Both the position numbers and the translations under genes were made by a program. A DNA stretch of 21,552 bases from Pseudozyma flocculosa PF-1 (Eukaryota; Basidiomycota; Ustilaginomycetes; Ustilaginales; Ustilaginaceae). Under the pieces are notes generated by a model. The model ran no database searches. It had not been told where the DNA came from and saw only the letters and a list, made by a program, of their open reading frames with translations. The stretch lies in NCBI RefSeq assembly GCF_000417875.1, contig NW_006920875.1:708083-729634 (forward strand), read 5' to 3'. This document shows, in pieces, positions 8,947-18,747 of the stretch; within the stretch, counting starts at the first letter, position 1, and every line of letters starts with the position of its first letter.

Positions 8947-11900
8947 ATGACTGCTGCCACCGCCGCTGCGGCCGACGCTGCCGCTACCGCCCGCGCCGCC
9001 CAAGATGGGCCCCTGCCGGCCCCGGCCCACACCCTCGACGCCCAGCGCATCGTCGAGGCCTTTGAGACCGACATCGATGGCGGCCTCACCCATGACCAGG
9101 TGCGCGCCAACCTCGAGCGCTACGGCCCCAACCGGCTCAAGGAGGTGCCCCCGCCCTCGTTCCTCGCCATCCTCGTCCGCAACACGCTCAACGCAATGAC
9201 CATCGTCCTCATCGCCGCAATGGCCGTCAGCTTCGGCACCCAGGACTTCATCTCGGGCGGCGTCATCGCCGCCCTCGTCGTCATCAACGTCGCCGTCGGC
9301 ACCGTCAACGAGTACCTGGCCGAGCGCACCGTGGCCGCCCTCGAGGCCATCGGATCCCCCTCGGCCAACGTCGTCCGCCGCGCATCGCCCGGATCCGCGC
9401 CCGAGATCGCCACCATCAAGACCGAGGACGTCGTCCCCGGCGATGTCCTCATTGTCAAGATCGGCGACATTGTCCCAGCCGACTGCCGCATCCTCGGCGG
9501 CGGCCACCTCGCCGGCCTCGAGTGCGACGAGGCGCTCCTCACCGGCGAGTCGCTCCCTTCGGTCAAGACCGAGGAGCCCATCCCGGACCCCGTCTGCCCC
9601 GTCGGCGACCGCACCTGCCTCATCTACTCGGGCTCCCAGGCCGTCAAGGGCCGCGCCCGCGTCGTCTGCGTCGCGACGGGCATGCAGACCGAGCTGGGCA
9701 AGATCAGCGAAGCCATGAATCGCAAGGAAAACCTCAACAAGTCGGGCTGGGCCGCGCGCCGACACCGCATCAACGCCTTCCTCGGCCTGGCCGACACGAC
9801 GCCGCTGCAGATCAAGCTCAACAAGCTGGCCTACGTCATCCTCGGCCTTGCCTGCGTCGTCGCCGTCATCGTCGTCGCGTCCACCGGCTTCCGCGACGTG
9901 CCCCTCACCATCGCCACCTACGCCGTCGCCGCCGCCGTCTCGCTGCTCCCCGCCAGCCTGCCCGCCGTCATCGCCCTCTCGCTCGCCACCGCCAGCCGCA
10001 AGCTGGCCGAGAGCAACGCCCTGGTCCGCCGCATGGACGCCATCGAGACGCTCGCCGCTGTCACCGACGTCTGCTCTGACAAGACCGGCACCATCACCCT
10101 CGGCAAGATGGTCACCCGCCGCATCTGGGTGCCCGCCCGCCTGGGAGGCGCTCATGGCGGCGCCGAAGATGAGGCGCAGGAAAAGGCGGCACCGGAGCAG
10201 CCCGATGCCGACGTCGATGTCGACGTGCACGAGGGGCAGTATTACACCGTCGAGACCGGCTCCGACCCGTTTCAGCCCCGCGGCGAGGTCCGTGCCGGAG
10301 GTGCCCCTAAGGGCGATGTCCTGGCCAACGCCCGGGGTCAGGACGAGACCGCGGTGCCCACGCCCGACGGTGAACTGTGCGACCCGGACCACCTGGCTTT
10401 GCCCCTCCACCAGCTGACCCTCTGCGCTGCGCTGTGCAGCTCTGCCTCAATCCAGCGCGTCCGCGCCGATGGCGATGGCGACGGTGAGCAGGAAGGCCAG
10501 AAGGCGGGCGACAACGAGGAGAAGGGCGATGCTCGCGCTTGGGAGGGCCACGGCGATGCCACCGAGGTCGCATTGCAGGTCTACGCGCACAAGCTCGGCT
10601 ACGGCAAGCCCCACCTCACCTCTTCCTCCGCTGCGGGTGCGGCCACCGACAACGACGACGACGACGACGACATCATCGCCTCCGCGCGCCCCGGGCAGTA
10701 CGAGCTGCTGGTTGAGCACGCGTTCGACTCGTCGATCAAGCGCATGTCGATGGCCTACGTCTGCCGCCCTCGCGCCTCGTCGTCGGACGAGGAGCACGTG
10801 CTGGTCGTCATGAAGGGCGCCTTTGAGCGCGTCTTTGACCGCTGCACCGATATCCTGCTCGACGACGGCGCCGCTGCCGCCGGCCAGTCGACGACGCGAC
10901 CCATCACGGCCGACGACGCCGCCGAGATCCAGGCGCACTACGACCGCCTGGCCTCGGACGGCCTGCGCGTGCTGACGCTGTGCGCCAAGCGGCTGCCCGT
11001 CGGCGAGGCCGAGCGCGTGCGCGAGCTGCCGCGCGACGAGCTCGAGACGGGCATGGCCTTTCTCGGGCTGGCGGGCATCTACGACCCGCCGCGCACCGAG
11101 TCGGCGCTGGCGGTCGAGGACTGCCACCGCGCGTCGATCATCCCGCGCATGCTGACGGGCGACCACGTGGGTACGGCCATCGCCATCGCGCTGCAGGTGG
11201 GCATCCTGCGCCCCAACTACGCCAAGACGGCCGTCATGACGGGCCCGCAGTTTGACGCGCTGAGCGACGACGACATCGACCGGCTCGACGCGCTGCCCAA
11301 CGTCGTGGCGCGCTGCGCTCCCGAGACCAAGGTGCGCATGGTCGAGGCGCTGCACCGCCGCTGCCGCCTGTGCGTCATGACGGGCGACGGCGTCAACGAT
11401 GCGCCGTCGCTCAAGCGCGCCGACGTCGGCGTCGCCATGGGCAAGAACGGCTCCGACGTGGCCAAGCAGTCGGCCGAGATTGTGCTGTCGGACGACAACT
11501 TTGCCACGATTGTCACGGCGGTGCGCAAGGGCCGCGGCATCTTTACCAACCTGGCCGCCTTTATGCTGTACCTGCAGTCGGCCAACATTGGCCAGGTGGC
11601 GCTGATGCTCCTCGGGCTGGCGTTCAAGGACGAGAGCGGCGAGAGCACGTTCCCGATCAGCTCGGTGGCCATCCTGTGGATCAACACGCTGTGCGCCGGC
11701 CCGCCCGCGCTGGCCCTGGGGCTGGAGCCGACGCCGTCGGACGCCATGGAGAAGCGGCCGTCGGAGTACGCGTCGATCTTTACCTTTTGGTGGATCGTCG
11801 ACCTGTTCGCCTACGGCATCGTCATGGCCGCCATCGCGCTCCTCAACTTTGTGGCCGTCATGTGGGGCTACTTTGACGGCTACCTCGGCCTCGACTGCAA

Positions 11901-12366
11901 CTCGGGCGTCGACAGCTCGGCGTGCAACCACACGGGGCGGGCGCGCGGCGCCGTCTTCGCGACGTTCCTCATCGTGCTGATGGTGCACGGCTTCGTGTGC
12001 AAGCACCCGACGCAGAGCATCTTTGCCATGGACCTGCTCGAGAACCGCGTGCTGCTGTGGTCGGTGGTGCTCATCTCGCTCAGCGTCTTCCCCGTCATCT
12101 ACATCCCGGTCATCAACGACAAGGTGTTCCTGCTGCTGCCCATCAAGTGGGAGTGGGGCATGGTCGCCGCGAGCACCCTCGTCTTCCTCGTCGTCACCGA
12201 GCTCTACAAGCTGGCGAGGCGGATGTGGTGCGGCGGCGACGATGCACGCGCAAAGGTGCGCCGCGAGGGCCTGCCCCTCGACGGCGACGGCGACGAGGCC
12301 CTCACCGAGGAGAAGAGGAGGGAGGTGCGTGAAAAGGCCAACGTCGGCGGCGCCTCGCCCGCCTGA
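8947..12366 (+). CDS. Alkali-cation P-type ATPase of the ENA/ACU (type IID-like) group
   Basis: This single-exon, 1139-residue plasma- or endo-membrane pump moves Na+ and/or K+ using ATP. Domains in order: N-terminal cation-ATPase region (30-70); M1/M2 about 71-123; actuator loop with TGES at 199-202; M3/M4 about 279-347; phosphorylation motif DKTGT at 378-382 (Asp378 is phosphorylated); nucleotide-binding KGA at 623-625; MLTGD at 735-739; hinge TGDGVNDAP at 812-820; M5-M10 from about 869. The ENA-like hallmarks are GRA..V.VATGMQTELGKI, TPLQIKLNKLAY, WEGHGDATEVALQV, GIYDPPRTE and FPISSVAILWIN....PPALALGLEP. M4 reads LPASLP (334-339), not the IPSSL/IPESL I know from ENA pumps. A related fungal family, ACU, described from Ustilago, takes up K+ or Na+; this protein could belong there. 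An acidic, low-complexity insert lies between DKTGT and the nucleotide-binding core (about 397-540). The start is in CAGCCATGA context after a pyrimidine-rich leader. Confidence 0.92.
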   Translation: MTAATAAAADAAATARAAQDGPLPAPAHTLDAQRIVEAFETDIDGGLTHDQVRANLERYGPNRLKEVPPPSFLAILVRNTLNAMTIVLIAAMAVSFGTQDFISGGVIAALVVINVAVGTVNEYLAERTVAALEAIGSPSANVVRRASPGSAPEIATIKTEDVVPGDVLIVKIGDIVPADCRILGGGHLAGLECDEALLTGESLPSVKTEEPIPDPVCPVGDRTCLIYSGSQAVKGRARVVCVATGMQTELGKISEAMNRKENLNKSGWAARRHRINAFLGLADTTPLQIKLNKLAYVILGLACVVAVIVVASTGFRDVPLTIATYAVAAAVSLLPASLPAVIALSLATASRKLAESNALVRRMDAIETLAAVTDVCSDKTGTITLGKMVTRRIWVPARLGGAHGGAEDEAQEKAAPEQPDADVDVDVHEGQYYTVETGSDPFQPRGEVRAGGAPKGDVLANARGQDETAVPTPDGELCDPDHLALPLHQLTLCAALCSSASIQRVRADGDGDGEQEGQKAGDNEEKGDARAWEGHGDATEVALQVYAHKLGYGKPHLTSSSAAGAATDNDDDDDDIIASARPGQYELLVEHAFDSSIKRMSMAYVCRPRASSSDEEHVLVVMKGAFERVFDRCTDILLDDGAAAAGQSTTRPITADDAAEIQAHYDRLASDGLRVLTLCAKRLPVGEAERVRELPRDELETGMAFLGLAGIYDPPRTESALAVEDCHRASIIPRMLTGDHVGTAIAIALQVGILRPNYAKTAVMTGPQFDALSDDDIDRLDALPNVVARCAPETKVRMVEALHRRCRLCVMTGDGVNDAPSLKRADVGVAMGKNGSDVAKQSAEIVLSDDNFATIVTAVRKGRGIFTNLAAFMLYLQSANIGQVALMLLGLAFKDESGESTFPISSVAILWINTLCAGPPALALGLEPTPSDAMEKRPSEYASIFTFWWIVDLFAYGIVMAAIALLNFVAVMWGYFDGYLGLDCNSGVDSSACNHTGRARGAVFATFLIVLMVHGFVCKHPTQSIFAMDLLENRVLLWSVVLISLSVFPVIYIPVINDKVFLLLPIKWEWGMVAASTLVFLVVTELYKLARRMWCGGDDARAKVRREGLPLDGDGDEALTEEKRREVREKANVGGASPA

Positions 12367-13453
12367 TGGCGCTGCGTCGGCCGGCCGTCGATGGTGCGAC
12401 CATTGTCGTTCCCTGGTCCGCTCTCGCATGTCGATCCGCTTCATTCCGCGCGATGCTTGCCGTTGAGGGAACTCAGTCGATCTATCAGTAGACATGCTCT
12501 GGAATAGACAGGATACGCACCTCTGCCCCTCGTGGGCTTCTCTCGAACAGGTCGAGGCCCGCTCGAGCGCCTGGACGGAGGTCGTGTTGGCCTGCGGCGA
12601 CTGCCGTCCCTCCCTGCCTACTTATGGCGGTGTTGCCACCAGAGAGAGGAGGGAACACCAACGTACCAGCCTGCAAACGACGGGCTAGGATGGAAAGGGC
12701 CAAGCACAGGAGCTCAGGATGGGGAGCAACAGGCAGCCCTTGGCCTGCAGGGGGCCGAGGGCGGGAAGGAAGGGAGGTGCCTCGTGTCCAAGAGGGCCCA
12801 AGACTGGCCTGCCTTTCGAATCGACTCTGACGGTGGATCAAGGTTTCAATTGCCCTCGGCCGGGTTGGTACTGCCTTTCTGCAGCCTCATCATACGCTGC
12901 CAATAGAAACGAGGGCCAGGCTAGGTAGGTCGACTCGGCCTTGCCGCTTTGTGCCCTGGCTTGGCAGGCTTGCTTCCCTTCCACCACGACGGCTGCCTCA
13001 ACAGGCTAGGCTAGGCCAACCAGGCCCCTTTGGATCCCGTCTCTCGGCAGGCATGCACCATTGCGTGGGCATGGCCAGGCGATCCCCTTTATTTCACCGC
13101 ATTGCGATCGACCGCCAGGTCTGGCCGAGGGACGGACGCTTGGACCGCCCGCAGCCTTCCTTGGACCTGCCCTCTTCGCCTTCCCATCTCCGTCGGCACC
13201 GACTTCTTCTGCCACCACCACCACCATGATGCCGTCGAACTCGTCTGGTCGGCTCCAAGCCTCATTGGCCTTGCACTCTGCGCCAACCCGGTCGATCGCA
13301 CCGGACGACCTTCGGACGTACTGGCAGCATCGATCGACAGGCCGAGCCGTTGCGCCCGCAGCCCTCTGCGTCCGCCGATAGCGCCGCCCAGAGGTCGCGA
13401 GCCGGCATCCACATTGCGGTGCCGTTCCGCCGGTCCGACCTGATCAGCTGCCC

Positions 13454-13481
13454 CGGACGCCGTCGGACGCCGTCGGACGCC
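13454..13481 (+). repeat. 10-bp tandem repeat (CGGACGCCGT), 2.8 copies
   Basis: Two complete and one partial copy of CGGACGCCGT are present without mismatch. It lies in non-coding DNA and its role is unknown. Confidence 0.85.
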
Positions 13482-14309
13482 TCGCATCAGCTGGCTTCTC
13501 TCAGAGGACAGGGACGGGACGCCATCGTTCCCGTGGCCAGCATGCTTCCACGCAGATCCGTGCATGCATCACCGCAGCGAGTTCCGCTCCCCGCCACAAT
13601 GACGAACAAACTTTGAGAGGAGGCGGAAGCGCAGGTGCTATTCTGGCTCCACTCTTGCGACACCGTCGAAACCACCTCGACTCCGCCTGCTGCTTGTCAG
13701 CTCTTTGCGCGTTCTCGGCGACCAGTCAAGCTCAAAGCTGGCGCCTGCGCATCCCGCCGCACCGACGACACTGCTGCGAGCATCCGGTGCCCCTTGTCGG
13801 TGGCGTGGGTTAGGGCCGTGCCCAACTCCGCCATGGTCCCTCCGTGTCTCCCGTCAAGAACAGGCAGCTGTCAGCGTCCATGTCTACACGTTCCCCTCGC
13901 CCTGCCCTTGCCACCATCGCCTGCTCCGCAGCAGCCAGTTTGATGCCACTTCCAGCTCGGCCATCTTTGTGGACGCTCCAGTCCCGCCGTTCTTAGCGCA
14001 GCAGCCTCCTGGGGTCAGGACACCCTCCTCCCCCAGTCAGCCTGCGCCAATGCCCCCGCTATGTCCCCAGGAAGTGGCTCGGAGCTCCTCGACACCACGA
14101 CTCGACTAGGCTGCGGCTGCGCAGATCAGCACTGGACGCGGGACCTCCCTTGTGTGACGGGCCGTCAGGAGGATTGGTGACAAGCTGGGTCAATGAAGCG
14201 CAGCGTCGAAGGCGCTCAGCGAACCTCGGCGCTCCAACCTGCTCCTCCTCGACGCGGCGGCCGCGGCCATCCGCCCTACGCTTCGGTCGCCATCCCCTTT
14301 CCCTTCCTT

Positions 14310-14326
14310 CAAATACCGATGGTCCG
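14310..14326 (+). promoter_or_regulatory. Possible core promoter of the first secreted-protein gene
   Basis: An AT-rich CAAATACC followed by GGTCCG (14321-14326) lies 110 bp before the start codon. A similar pair, CATAAGTA then GGTCCG, lies 97 bp before the start of the paralogue at 18857. The match is short and the call is tentative. Confidence 0.25.
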
Positions 14327-14430
14327 GCCTGCTTTCTCGACGCTTTTCGTCCTCAACCACAGCCTCTGCTCCACCTCTTACCATCAGCCCTTCTGCCGTC
14401 ATCTGCCGTCCTTTGCCACGCTCTGCCGCC

Positions 14431-16262
14431 ATGGTCAAATACCTTCGCCTCGTGGCAGCACTTCTGCCGCTGGTCTCGTTGAGCGCCGCCAGTCCGCTGC
14501 CCGATTTCGACCTCGACGCGATCGCGGAGCTGCCCACTCCCACCTCGATCCCGGCCGACATCGCCTTCACCGTCATCGACGCCGCCACTGCTGTCCAGTC
14601 GATCCTCGCCACTGCCACGCCGGCAGCTGCCATCAAGAACGATCTCGTGGAAGGCGCGCAGGAGGCGGCAGAAAACTCGGCCGCTCCCACGGTGTCGGTA
14701 ACGTCGCTGCGGAAGCGTGCCGACCCGAAGACGGTCTACCCGAGCCTTCCCGCCGGCAACTACCTCGACTCTGACCAGTGGCCTGCGGGCAACTTCACTA
14801 CGGAGACGTTCCAGTCGTTCGCGGCGTATGTCTCTGCCGCCAATGATGCGGCCGTCGATGGCTGGACCAAGACGCAGACCGGCGGCAAAAGCATGCGCGG
14901 GGACATGCCTGGCGTGCTGCGCATCAGCACCTACTCGAGCTACGACCCGGCTGCCATGGCGGCCAAATGCAAGAGCATCACCAACTGCATGTCGTTTGGC
15001 ATGTGGTACGAGCGTACGCCGACCGTGGCGCCCTCGGCGGCCAACCCCAACCCGCAGCCGGCCGTGTGGGTCAAGGTGCTCTTCTACGCCTTCCCGCTCT
15101 CCCTGGCCGAGGCCACCGGTGATGGACAGTGGTCGCAGAAGTTCTGGCGCTCGCACACGGGTGCCGCCTTCTTCACCAACAGCGCCTTCACGCCTAGGGC
15201 GATGGCCGGCTACAAGCCTCCGATCAGCCTTCCGGGAGCGATCCAGGTCGGCGATGCGCAGGTGGCGGCCAACGGCGGCATCGATCCCGAGCTGACGAGA
15301 TCGGACCCGATGACGGGCATCCCGGACCCGCTCGTCTGCAAGACGCTGTGCGACAAGTACACGGCCGACAAGTCGTACTTCAACGGCATCAAGAAGAACT
15401 GTGCCCAGTTCAACATCATCCTCCTCGCGCTCAACGGCAAGGTGACGGGCTGGCAGTGCCAGTACTACACAAACGTCTTTGACGCCTCGGTCGCGACCAA
15501 CAGGGGCGGCATGGACTCGAAGGGCAACCGCGTCGACGTGGTCGGCAGCTGGGTGTACGATGCCGACCCGCAGCCCGAGCCCTATGTCAAGGACCCTTCT
15601 CACCCGGCGCCTGGGATGCGCGAGTGCGGGCTCAAGAACATTGAGCACCGCGGCAGCTGCTACGAGAAGCAGGATTGGTCCGTGGACATGGACGACGACG
15701 CCGACACGGTCGGGATCCGGGTCTACAGCAGCAAGAGTGAGTAGCGTTGATGCGCTGCGAGCCGAGGCAGGGGCAACAGGGCCGCTCGATGGTCGGTGCG
15801 GGACTTGGTTGCTGCCGGGAGGATGCTGACGTCTAACCTGCCCTCGCTCGCTCGTCCTTTGAACCGAACCCACCGCCAGGCTACAGCGCCGAGGTCGTCA
15901 ATGGCTGGAAGGTGTCGACGTCGCACTGGTACTTCCAAGACGACCCGATCACGACGTGCTTTACCTCGCTCTTCTACCCGGCCGGGTCGCTGCCGGGCCT
16001 CGAGCAGGACAAGTGGTACATGCTGTGCAACTACGGCACCACCTGGACCGCCCGGGACTTTTCGGCCGACCTCATCTCGGCCACGTTCCAGCAGCGCGCC
16101 CAGATCACGGCCTACCGCGACGGCGTCGAAGTGGGCTCGTTTACCACGGAAAAGGCCGACGACGTCCGCTTCCCCGCCGACTGGACCGGCATCACGTCGA
16201 TCTCGATGTCGGAGAACGACGTCTTTACCGACTTCAAGATGATCCGCCACTATGGCGCGTGA
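14431..16262 (+). CDS. Secreted Cys-rich protein A, PAN/apple-like, Kex2-processed (tandem paralogue 1)
   Basis: Exons 14431-15736 and 15880-16262 encode 562 residues. Residues 1-20 form a signal peptide (YLRL, hydrophobic core, Ala-Ala before SPLPDF). A pro-region (21-96) ends in LRKR, a Kex2-type site, so the mature protein would begin at ADPK (97). Two Cys-paired regions follow: Cys180/186 with MWYERTP and a later GQW..KFWR block, and Cys303/307/324/343 with C.LC..YT, C.QFN and GWQCQYY. This spacing recalls the PAN/apple-like halves of secreted proteins common in ascomycetes. Cys399/410 and a C-terminal domain (437-562) encoded by exon 2 end in DFKMIRHYGA; this may be a beta-sandwich binding module (inference). 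An N-glycosylation sequon NFT is at 121. Ten mature Cys in all. The start is set by the GCCGCCATGG context and by alignment with paralogue B. Function is unknown; extracellular adhesion, carbohydrate binding or host interaction are possibilities. No enzyme motif is seen. Confidence 0.85.
15737..15879 (+). other. Secreted protein A intron (143 bp)
   Basis: The donor is GTGAGT at 15737, branch candidates are CTGAC at 15826-15830 and CTAAC at 15833-15837, and the CAG acceptor ends at 15879. It is in phase 1. If retained, a TAG at 15742-15744 ends translation at once. Position and phase match the intron of paralogue B. Confidence 0.88.
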
Positions 16263-16329
16263 TTCCCAGCAAAGCGAAGGAGCGGCGAAGCAGCCCTCTC
16301 GATGGGACCTCTCGCTGCCGCAGCTGCGT

Positions 16330-16364
16330 GGGCCCCGCGGTGCTTCCGCTTCGGGCAGAGACCG
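16330..16364 (+). promoter_or_regulatory. 3'-flank element shared with paralogue B (copy A)
   Basis: The blocks GGGCCCC (16330), TGCTTCCG (16341) and GCAGAGACCG (16355) occur in the same order at 20931, 20945 and 20955 after gene B. It begins 68 bp after the stop codon, probably in the 3' UTR. It may be residual homology from the duplication or a conserved mRNA element. Confidence 0.4.
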
Positions 16365-16687
16365 GGCGGCTCACCGGTCGGCGTCGTTGTCGCCTTTCGT
16401 TCTCTGCTGTCGCTTGGTCTCTCTCGTCCTGTCTGTCTGCCCGTCGTTTGATCGGCGGCCGTACTGCGAGCCGGACCGAGTCGCCCTGCCCGCCGCGGGA
16501 TCTGGAGCCCTCGCGATGCAATTCAGATCGATCAGACCCATCGCCCTTCGTCGTTCCTGCCGTTTGCGCTCGAGATTGTCACACCTCCGTCCTCTCCTCG
16601 CTCCAGTCGACGCTGACAGAGATCGGCGATAGGACGAAACGTCATGCGCAGCGACGGGATTTTGACTAGCTCGGCCGGTGTTGCAAC

Positions 16688-16716
16688 GGCATGATGGACG
16701 ACCCTGCCATCATGCC
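16688..16716. other. Perfect 10-bp inverted repeat (hairpin), 9-bp loop
   Basis: GGCATGATGG at 16688-16697 and CCATCATGCC at 16707-16716 are exact reverse complements. It lies about 425 bp after the stop of gene A and might form an RNA or DNA hairpin. Confidence 0.6.
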
Positions 16717-16769
16717 ATGACAATGGATGACAAGCCCTGCGGAGAGCGGGCGTACCATAGGGCTGAGAT

Positions 16770-16784
16770 CATGTACCGTACCGT
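16770..16784 (+). repeat. Left arm of a 15-bp inverted repeat (GTACC-rich)
   Basis: CATGTACCGTACCGT here is the exact reverse complement of 17768-17782. The unit is itself a short GTACC tandem repeat, so part of the match follows from low complexity. Confidence 0.6.
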
Positions 16785-17115
16785 ACCATACGTGATGTGC
16801 CGGCGGTTCAATGTTCGGGGGTCATCGGGATGGGAAGCGGGCTGGCGGACTCAAGCTCGGGCGGGCGGGCAGTTCCGGGCGCTTGGGTCGCATTGTCGTC
16901 GGATCCGGGGTCTCGGACCACGAGTGGGCTGCTTGAGCAGGAAGGCTGGCGAGACGACGCCATGGACAGGCTAGGAGTCGGGAGCCAGGCCGAACAAGAG
17001 ATGTCGTGCGTGGGTCCGGGCAAGGGCCAAGACGGGAGCGAAGGAGGCGGTGCAGTGCGGCGCCCCCGCCTGCTGCGCGGGCAACTCCGCCCACCAGACG
17101 CGGGAAGCGGACTCG

Positions 17116-17153
17116 GTCTCGACTCGTCTCGACTCGACTCGACTCGACTCGAC
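17116..17153 (+). repeat. GACTC/GTCTC pentamer tandem repeat
   Basis: Perfect GACTC units run from 17131 to 17153 (4.6 copies), preceded by mixed GTCTC/GACTC units from 17116. Confidence 0.9.
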
Positions 17154-17292
17154 GCCCACCCGCCGGCCGCACGCACACGCACCCACGTCCAACATGGCAG
17201 GCCCGACCCGGCTCCAGGCTCGCTTTCGGCCTGCCTGCCTGCAGACACGATTGGGCCCGCGCTGCTGGTATTTCAAATCCCCGGAAAAAAAG

Positions 17293-17422
17293 GGCAGGCA
17301 GGCAGGCAGGCGGGCTGGCCTGCAGGCAAGGGCTGGACGGCGCGGGACTGGGGCCGCTGCACGCGCGGGAACAGACAGACAGACAGCTCGCCCCCCTCTT
17401 TCCCCCTTCCCCCTTCCCCCTT
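17293..17422 (+). repeat. Microsatellite cluster: (GGCA)4, (ACAG)4, (CCCCCTT)3
   Basis: Three different short tandem repeats occur within 130 bp: GGCA units near 17293-17310, ACAG units at 17371-17386 and CCCCCTT units near 17402-17422. The last forms a pyrimidine tract about 100 bp before the orphan ATG at 17521, as in leaders of real genes here. Confidence 0.85.
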
Positions 17423-17520
17423 CGCTCCCTTGCCGCCCCGCCTCGACTGGCCCACGACCGGGCCCCGCCAACCCACGACCACCACCATCGCGTCTCAACC
17501 TCGTTCCCGTCCGTGCAGCC

Positions 17521-17763
17521 ATGACGACCATCGTCGACGGCCTCTCACCTCCCTCCCTCTTCGCTCGCAACTCGTCGCCGTCCAAGGCGCCCGTCAGGAT
17601 CAGGCCACAAAGACCCGGCCTCGGTCAATCCCTGCACCTGCAAACCGTCGATGCCGGCGGGCCCCCGCCGCCTCCGCCTGGCACCGCCCCGTCCAGCGGT
17701 GGTACTGACTCTGCGCTCAGAACCACAATGAAAGCGAGACAATCCGCACCGCATTCTCAATGA
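17521..17763 (+). CDS. Orphan 80-residue ORF, possible small gene or truncated gene start
   Basis: An ATG in a GCAGCCATGA context, like that of the ATPase and secreted gene B, follows a long pyrimidine-rich leader. The product begins MTTIVDGLSPPSLFARNSS, then basic and Pro-rich residues (a six-Pro run near residue 50), and stops at 17763, five bases before an inverted-repeat arm. I recognise no family, signal peptide or domain. No good splice donor precedes the stop. The amino acid composition of the first 30 residues looks like a natural N-terminus, the rest less so. It may be a 5' fragment of a gene moved here, a small real gene, or chance. Confidence 0.2.
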   Translation: MTTIVDGLSPPSLFARNSSPSKAPVRIRPQRPGLGQSLHLQTVDAGGPPPPPPGTAPSSGGTDSALRTTMKARQSAPHSQ

Positions 17764-17767
17764 CGGC

Positions 17768-17782
17768 ACGGTACGGTACATG
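17768..17782 (-). repeat. Right arm of a 15-bp inverted repeat (GTACC-rich)
   Basis: ACGGTACGGTACATG is the exact reverse complement of 16770-16784; the arms enclose about 1.0 kb that includes the microsatellite cluster and the orphan ORF. No clear target-site duplication flanks the pair. Confidence 0.6.
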
Positions 17783-18747
17783 CATAGAGCACGATCTACC
17801 ATGCTGCTGCCGGAGCGGGCTTGACCGACCGGCAGCGCGTCCCGCAAGCACAGCGTGGCGTCCAAGAGAAGAGGTGCGCGCCGTCCAGACTGACGGCCGA
17901 GCTCCTTTCCGGCCCCGGCGCACCCCCGAGCGGACGACCGACGGGGCGCAAAGCCGACTGGCACGACGCCGGCGCCCAGACTCGACGGCACGCCCAGCCC
18001 CATCCCCCGTACGGTCCAGGTCATGCGCCCCCCGTCGGAGCGAGCGGGGTAACACCTCAGCCGTCACTTTGCCGGCCGTGCACTGCGCTCAGCCCCGTCC
18101 CTCGACCTGGCGTTGCGCCCGTCGCTCCAAGACTTGCCCCGTCCTGCCCTCGCACCTCTTCCCTCACCTGGCGCGTACCGGTGATTGCAGCCGCAGTCGC
18201 ACCAGAGCACCGTGGTTCCTGCGTCCAACGTCCTTCCCACCGGCCTCGAGCGCAGTGTGTTGGCGCTCCGATCATCCGGCTGCCCCTGCATGGCACGGGA
18301 AGACTCCCCCTCAGCTCCGCGTGTGAACCTCCGTCCTGTCGAACAAGGCGGTCCTTGCAACAGGATCGACCGCCTACATCGGCGTTGCGCTCGCTGTTCC
18401 AGTGCACCGGCACCGATACCCACGGACCGATACTTCGCGCTAGGGCAGCACCGCTTCGCGCCCCAGACACGCTCAAAATGCCTGGCATCTCGCTCTCCCC
18501 TCGGGCTCCGGTCATGCCAGGGTCGTTCCCGCGTCAAGTGACGGCTACCCTTCAGGGTGTCTCGAAGCGCCCGTGACTCTGGTTCTCGGCATCGAGGGTA
18601 GGAAGCGCTCTGAAAACGGCTATCTGCTCGCCGTGCGAAGGGGCCGCAAAGATGGGTGGGCCGTCCTGAGGTCTTGCGTGCCCGGCGCGAGTAACAGCTG
18701 TCCGAGACGAGGGACGCTCCACGAACGCTCACCGACGTCGCCCGCCC

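Larger units (their letters stand above)
12367..14430. other. 2.06-kb spacer without recognisable genes
   Basis: This contains the ATPase 3' flank, a purine-rich stretch at 12690-12800, GGCTAGG repeats near 12919 and 13004-13015, a 10-bp tandem repeat at 13454-13481, and from about 14280 the pyrimidine-rich promoter/leader of the first secreted-protein gene. Open frames here are Arg/Pro/Ser-rich, lack splice-linked partners and resemble nothing known. Start of a gene-poor accessory-like region. Confidence 0.55.

Noticed and set aside
8938..10410. 490-residue minus-strand open frame opposite the 5' half of the ATPase gene
   Set aside because: Gly/Asp/Ala-rich mirror of the coding strand with no recognisable domain.
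10447..12495. 682-residue minus-strand open frame opposite the ATPase gene
   Set aside because: It is His/Arg/Asp/Val-rich with no family motif and lies exactly opposite a clear P-type ATPase; GC-rich codon use leaves the antisense frame free of stops.
12367..14109. Several 60-160-residue open frames in the spacer after the ATPase
   Set aside because: They are Arg/Pro/Ser-rich, overlap each other in all frames, and have no motif, splice partner or similarity to the neighbouring secreted genes.
14413..14430. Upstream start of secreted protein A at 14413
   Set aside because: That codon is TTG, not ATG, and the paralogue begins at the position equivalent to 14431.
14353..15873. 506-residue minus-strand frame opposite secreted gene A, echoed by a 411-residue frame opposite gene B (18839-20074)
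   Set aside because: The resemblance of the two antisense frames follows from the homology of the two sense genes and is not independent evidence of coding.
7906..16975. Recurring GGCTAGG heptamer (7906, 8213, 12683, 12919, 13004, 13009, 16969)
   Set aside because: About five occurrences on both strands are expected by composition in this window; the excess is small and there is no consistent context.
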